Below are positions 62,100-64,000 of a stretch of 64,000 nt of DNA, piece by piece. Position 1 is the stretch's first letter. Each line of letters opens with the position of its first letter. The translations under genes were made by a program, and so were the position numbers. This DNA comes from Chitinophagaceae bacterium 26-R-25 (lineage in GTDB: Bacteria; Bacteroidota; Bacteroidia; Chitinophagales; Chitinophagaceae). The notes beneath the pieces are model-generated. The model did not search any database, was not told where the DNA came from, and saw only the letters and a list, made by a program, of their open reading frames with translations. The stretch lies in the NCBI GenBank assembly GCA_029906195.1, contig JARWSJ010000001.1, forward strand, positions 1,426,001-1,490,000. The letters are read 5' to 3'.

Positions 62100-64000
62100 A
62101 TGCTTGCTATGCTGCTTAGAAAAACACTGCTTATAATGCTTACTGCTATTGTAACAATAGCCTCGTATGCAAAGGACTTACCCATCCATTACCTCGGAAT
62201 AGAACAGGGGCTTTCCAACAATGCTGTAACGGCCATCTACCAGGATTACCGCGGCTTTATGTGGGTTGGCACCTATGACGGATTGAACCGTTTTGATGGC
62301 TATTCCTTTCGTGTTTTCAGAAACGTCATAGGAGATAGCACTTCTTTATCCACCAACATGATCAGCAGCATCGACGGCGATGCGCAACACAATATCTGGA
62401 TCGGCACAGACAACGGCGTGAATGTTTTTGATCCGGTTACTGAAACTTTTTTCAAACCAGTTTATCGATCGTTAAATGGCAATACGCAATCCATACAGGG
62501 AGAGATACCTGTAGTCAAATCAATTGATGGAACCAGTATTTTGGTCGGGACAAGACGAAACGGCCTGCTGGTTTTTAAAAATAATAGCCGCGAAGGTTTA
62601 CAAATTCCCCTGGAAACTGCTGGTGGCAAGCTGTTCAAGTACCACATTCATACCATTGAATACGATGTTCGCCGCAAACGGGCGTGGGTTTTTGTGGAAG
62701 ATTACGGCCTGTTCATCTATGACATGCAGCAACAACGTTTGCAAAAAATAAACGGTGATATTCTGCAGGCCTATAGCATGAAGGCAGATGTGACGGGCAA
62801 CCTATGGATCGGCACTGAAAAAGAACTCGTTTATTATAACGTGGGCAACAACACTTTCACCAGGAATTATCTGCCGGTAAAGGGCACAGTTGTTACGCTC
62901 CTTGTGGACGAACAACAAACTCTCTGGATCGGTTGTGATGGGGCAGGGGTGTACAAACTTTCTCCGGGCGCAACAACTGCAACGTTTTACAGATCTGCCA
63001 ACGGATCGTCACCCATCAACAGCAATGCGGTTTACGCCATATACGGAGATAAAGAAGGCAGGAAATGGATCGGCACCATGCGTGGAGGATTGAACGTGGT
63101 AGAGCCACATCCATTGCTGTTCCAGAACGTTTTGTATGAAGACAAAAAAAATGACCCGATAGAAAATTTCATTCTCTCATTTTGCGAAGATGCCGATCAC
63201 AATATTTTCATTGGTACAGATGGGGCCGGCTTGCGCTATTGGAACAGACAAAACAACACTTACATTTCTTACAAACATGATCCAGTAAACAATGCATCGA
63301 TTAGCAGCAATTTTATCACCAGTATTATTAAAGATGAAACCGGCGACATTTGGATCTCCACCTGGTTTGGAGGCGTTAACCGGTTAAAGAAAAATAGTCG
63401 CTCGTTCGAGCACCTTTCTCTTGTCAACGACAAAACAAAATCGCCGGAAGTTAATGCCTGGCTGGTATTTGAGGATGCACAAAAAAATATCTGGGCATCT
63501 ACTTCCAACGACGGGAGCCTTTACCTTTTCAACAGATCACTGAACAAATTTGAAAACCTCGATCCCGCCATTGTCAATTTACAAAGCATTGCAGAAGATC
63601 ACAACGGCAGCCTTTGGGGCGGCAATTACTCGTCACTCATTAACATTGACAAGAAAAACAAGCAACACCATTTCTACAATATCGGCCACACCATCCGTTA
63701 CATTTATGAAGATAAGAAACAACGTTTCTGGCTGGGCACCCAGGATGCAGGACTGCTGTTGTTCGACAGAAAAAATGGCACTTACAAACAGTTTACATCA
63801 TCGGATGGACTGCCGAGCAACACAGTGTTGCGCATGCTTGAAGACAAGCAAGGCAATTTATGGCTGAGTACTTATAATGGTATCGCAAGATTTGATCCCG
63901 AAAGCGGAACCTGTACAAACTTTACACATTCAGACGGCTTGCAAAGCAACCAATTTAGCTTCAATGCCGCACTGGCGTTAAGTTCCGGGGAGTTCTTATT
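62100..64000 (+). CDS. Hybrid two-component system sensor (HTCS), periplasmic beta-propeller part (cut by window end)
   Basis: ATG 62100 opens a frame of 633 codons that runs off the right edge. A signal peptide (LIMLTAIVTIASYA) is followed by many reg_prop repeats of the two seven-bladed propellers: MWVGTYDGLNRFD, IWIGTDNGVNVFD, LWIGTEKELVYYN, KWIGTMRGGLNVV, IFIGTDGAGLRYW, IWISTWFGGVNRL and FWLGTQDAGLLLFD. In such proteins a Y_Y_Y domain, a histidine kinase, a receiver and an AraC domain follow. It senses a glycan fragment in the periplasm and probably controls a PUL beyond the right edge. Confidence 0.93.
   Translation, partial: MLAMLLRKTLLIMLTAIVTIASYAKDLPIHYLGIEQGLSNNAVTAIYQDYRGFMWVGTYDGLNRFDGYSFRVFRNVIGDSTSLSTNMISSIDGDAQHNIWIGTDNGVNVFDPVTETFFKPVYRSLNGNTQSIQGEIPVVKSIDGTSILVGTRRNGLLVFKNNSREGLQIPLETAGGKLFKYHIHTIEYDVRRKRAWVFVEDYGLFIYDMQQQRLQKINGDILQAYSMKADVTGNLWIGTEKELVYYNVGNNTFTRNYLPVKGTVVTLLVDEQQTLWIGCDGAGVYKLSPGATTATFYRSANGSSPINSNAVYAIYGDKEGRKWIGTMRGGLNVVEPHPLLFQNVLYEDKKNDPIENFILSFCEDADHNIFIGTDGAGLRYWNRQNNTYISYKHDPVNNASISSNFITSIIKDETGDIWISTWFGGVNRLKKNSRSFEHLSLVNDKTKSPEVNAWLVFEDAQKNIWASTSNDGSLYLFNRSLNKFENLDPAIVNLQSIAEDHNGSLWGGNYSSLINIDKKNKQHHFYNIGHTIRYIYEDKKQRFWLGTQDAGLLLFDRKNGTYKQFTSSDGLPSNTVLRMLEDKQGNLWLSTYNGIARFDPESGTCTNFTHSDGLQSNQFSFNAALALSSGEFL

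Noticed and set aside
1-64000. tRNA, rRNA, transposase or integrase genes
   Set aside because: None was recognised on either strand, so no mobile element border is claimed for the TssD island.

Overview
The window reads as a chromosomal segment of a polysaccharide-degrading Bacteroidota, most like the Chitinophagaceae. The evidence is two SusC/SusD loci each driven by an ECF sigma factor and a FecR anti-sigma factor, a hybrid two-component sensor (HTCS) at the right edge, many secreted glycosidases, a Bacteroidota-type TssD (Hcp) protein, and almost no recognisable Shine-Dalgarno sequences. The call rests on protein families and gene order read by eye; no database search was run.

Layout. 1-9.3 kb: polysaccharide utilisation locus 1 (PUL1), with sigma, FecR, SusC and a cut-off SusD on the minus strand and a GH31 glycosidase divergent from them. 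9.4-16.9 kb: housekeeping and accessory genes (alpha/beta hydrolase, haem-binding protein, DUF2071, CYTH, DUF1569, Crp-family regulator, DUF4267), a nested cluster of REP-like palindromes and a UvrD-like helicase. 17.3-21.8 kb: a large secreted metzincin-like protein with three cysteine-rich modules and a TPR partner. 22-26.1 kb: a minus-strand accessory operon headed by TssD, followed by an unknown 247-residue protein, two tandem copies of a three-gene cassette (DUF1493-like, small overlapping ORF, membrane protein) and a secreted protein broken by a stop codon. 26.7-45.2 kb: PUL2, with sigma, FecR, SusC, SusD, GH95, GH35, GH43, GH2 and a PL10 pectate lyase, all on the plus strand. This suite fits breakdown of a plant pectin or hemicellulose carrying fucose, galactose and arabinose or xylose. 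45.4-61.8 kb: mixed genes (Crp-family regulator, epimerase-like protein, DUF6807, esterase, peptidase E, outer-membrane proteins, AraC/DoxX/cupin operon, YjdM, TIGR03118 protein, flavin reductase, HAD, VOC, sigma factor with DoxX). 62.1-64 kb: the periplasmic sensor part of an HTCS regulator, cut by the window end.

How it works together. In both PULs the SusC proteins carry an N-terminal STN domain, so substrate binding should be signalled through FecR to the ECF sigma factor. Both susC genes are preceded, about 50 bases before the start, by the same stem-loop leader. A perfect 10-base palindrome (CAAACGTTTG) sits upstream of the GH31 gene, the PUL2 sigma gene and the GH35 gene, suggesting one LacI-like regulator, encoded elsewhere, for both loci.

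The least explained content is the TssD island with its duplicated cassette, the shared susC leader, and a large population of intergenic inverted repeats whose arms are themselves stuttered short words.
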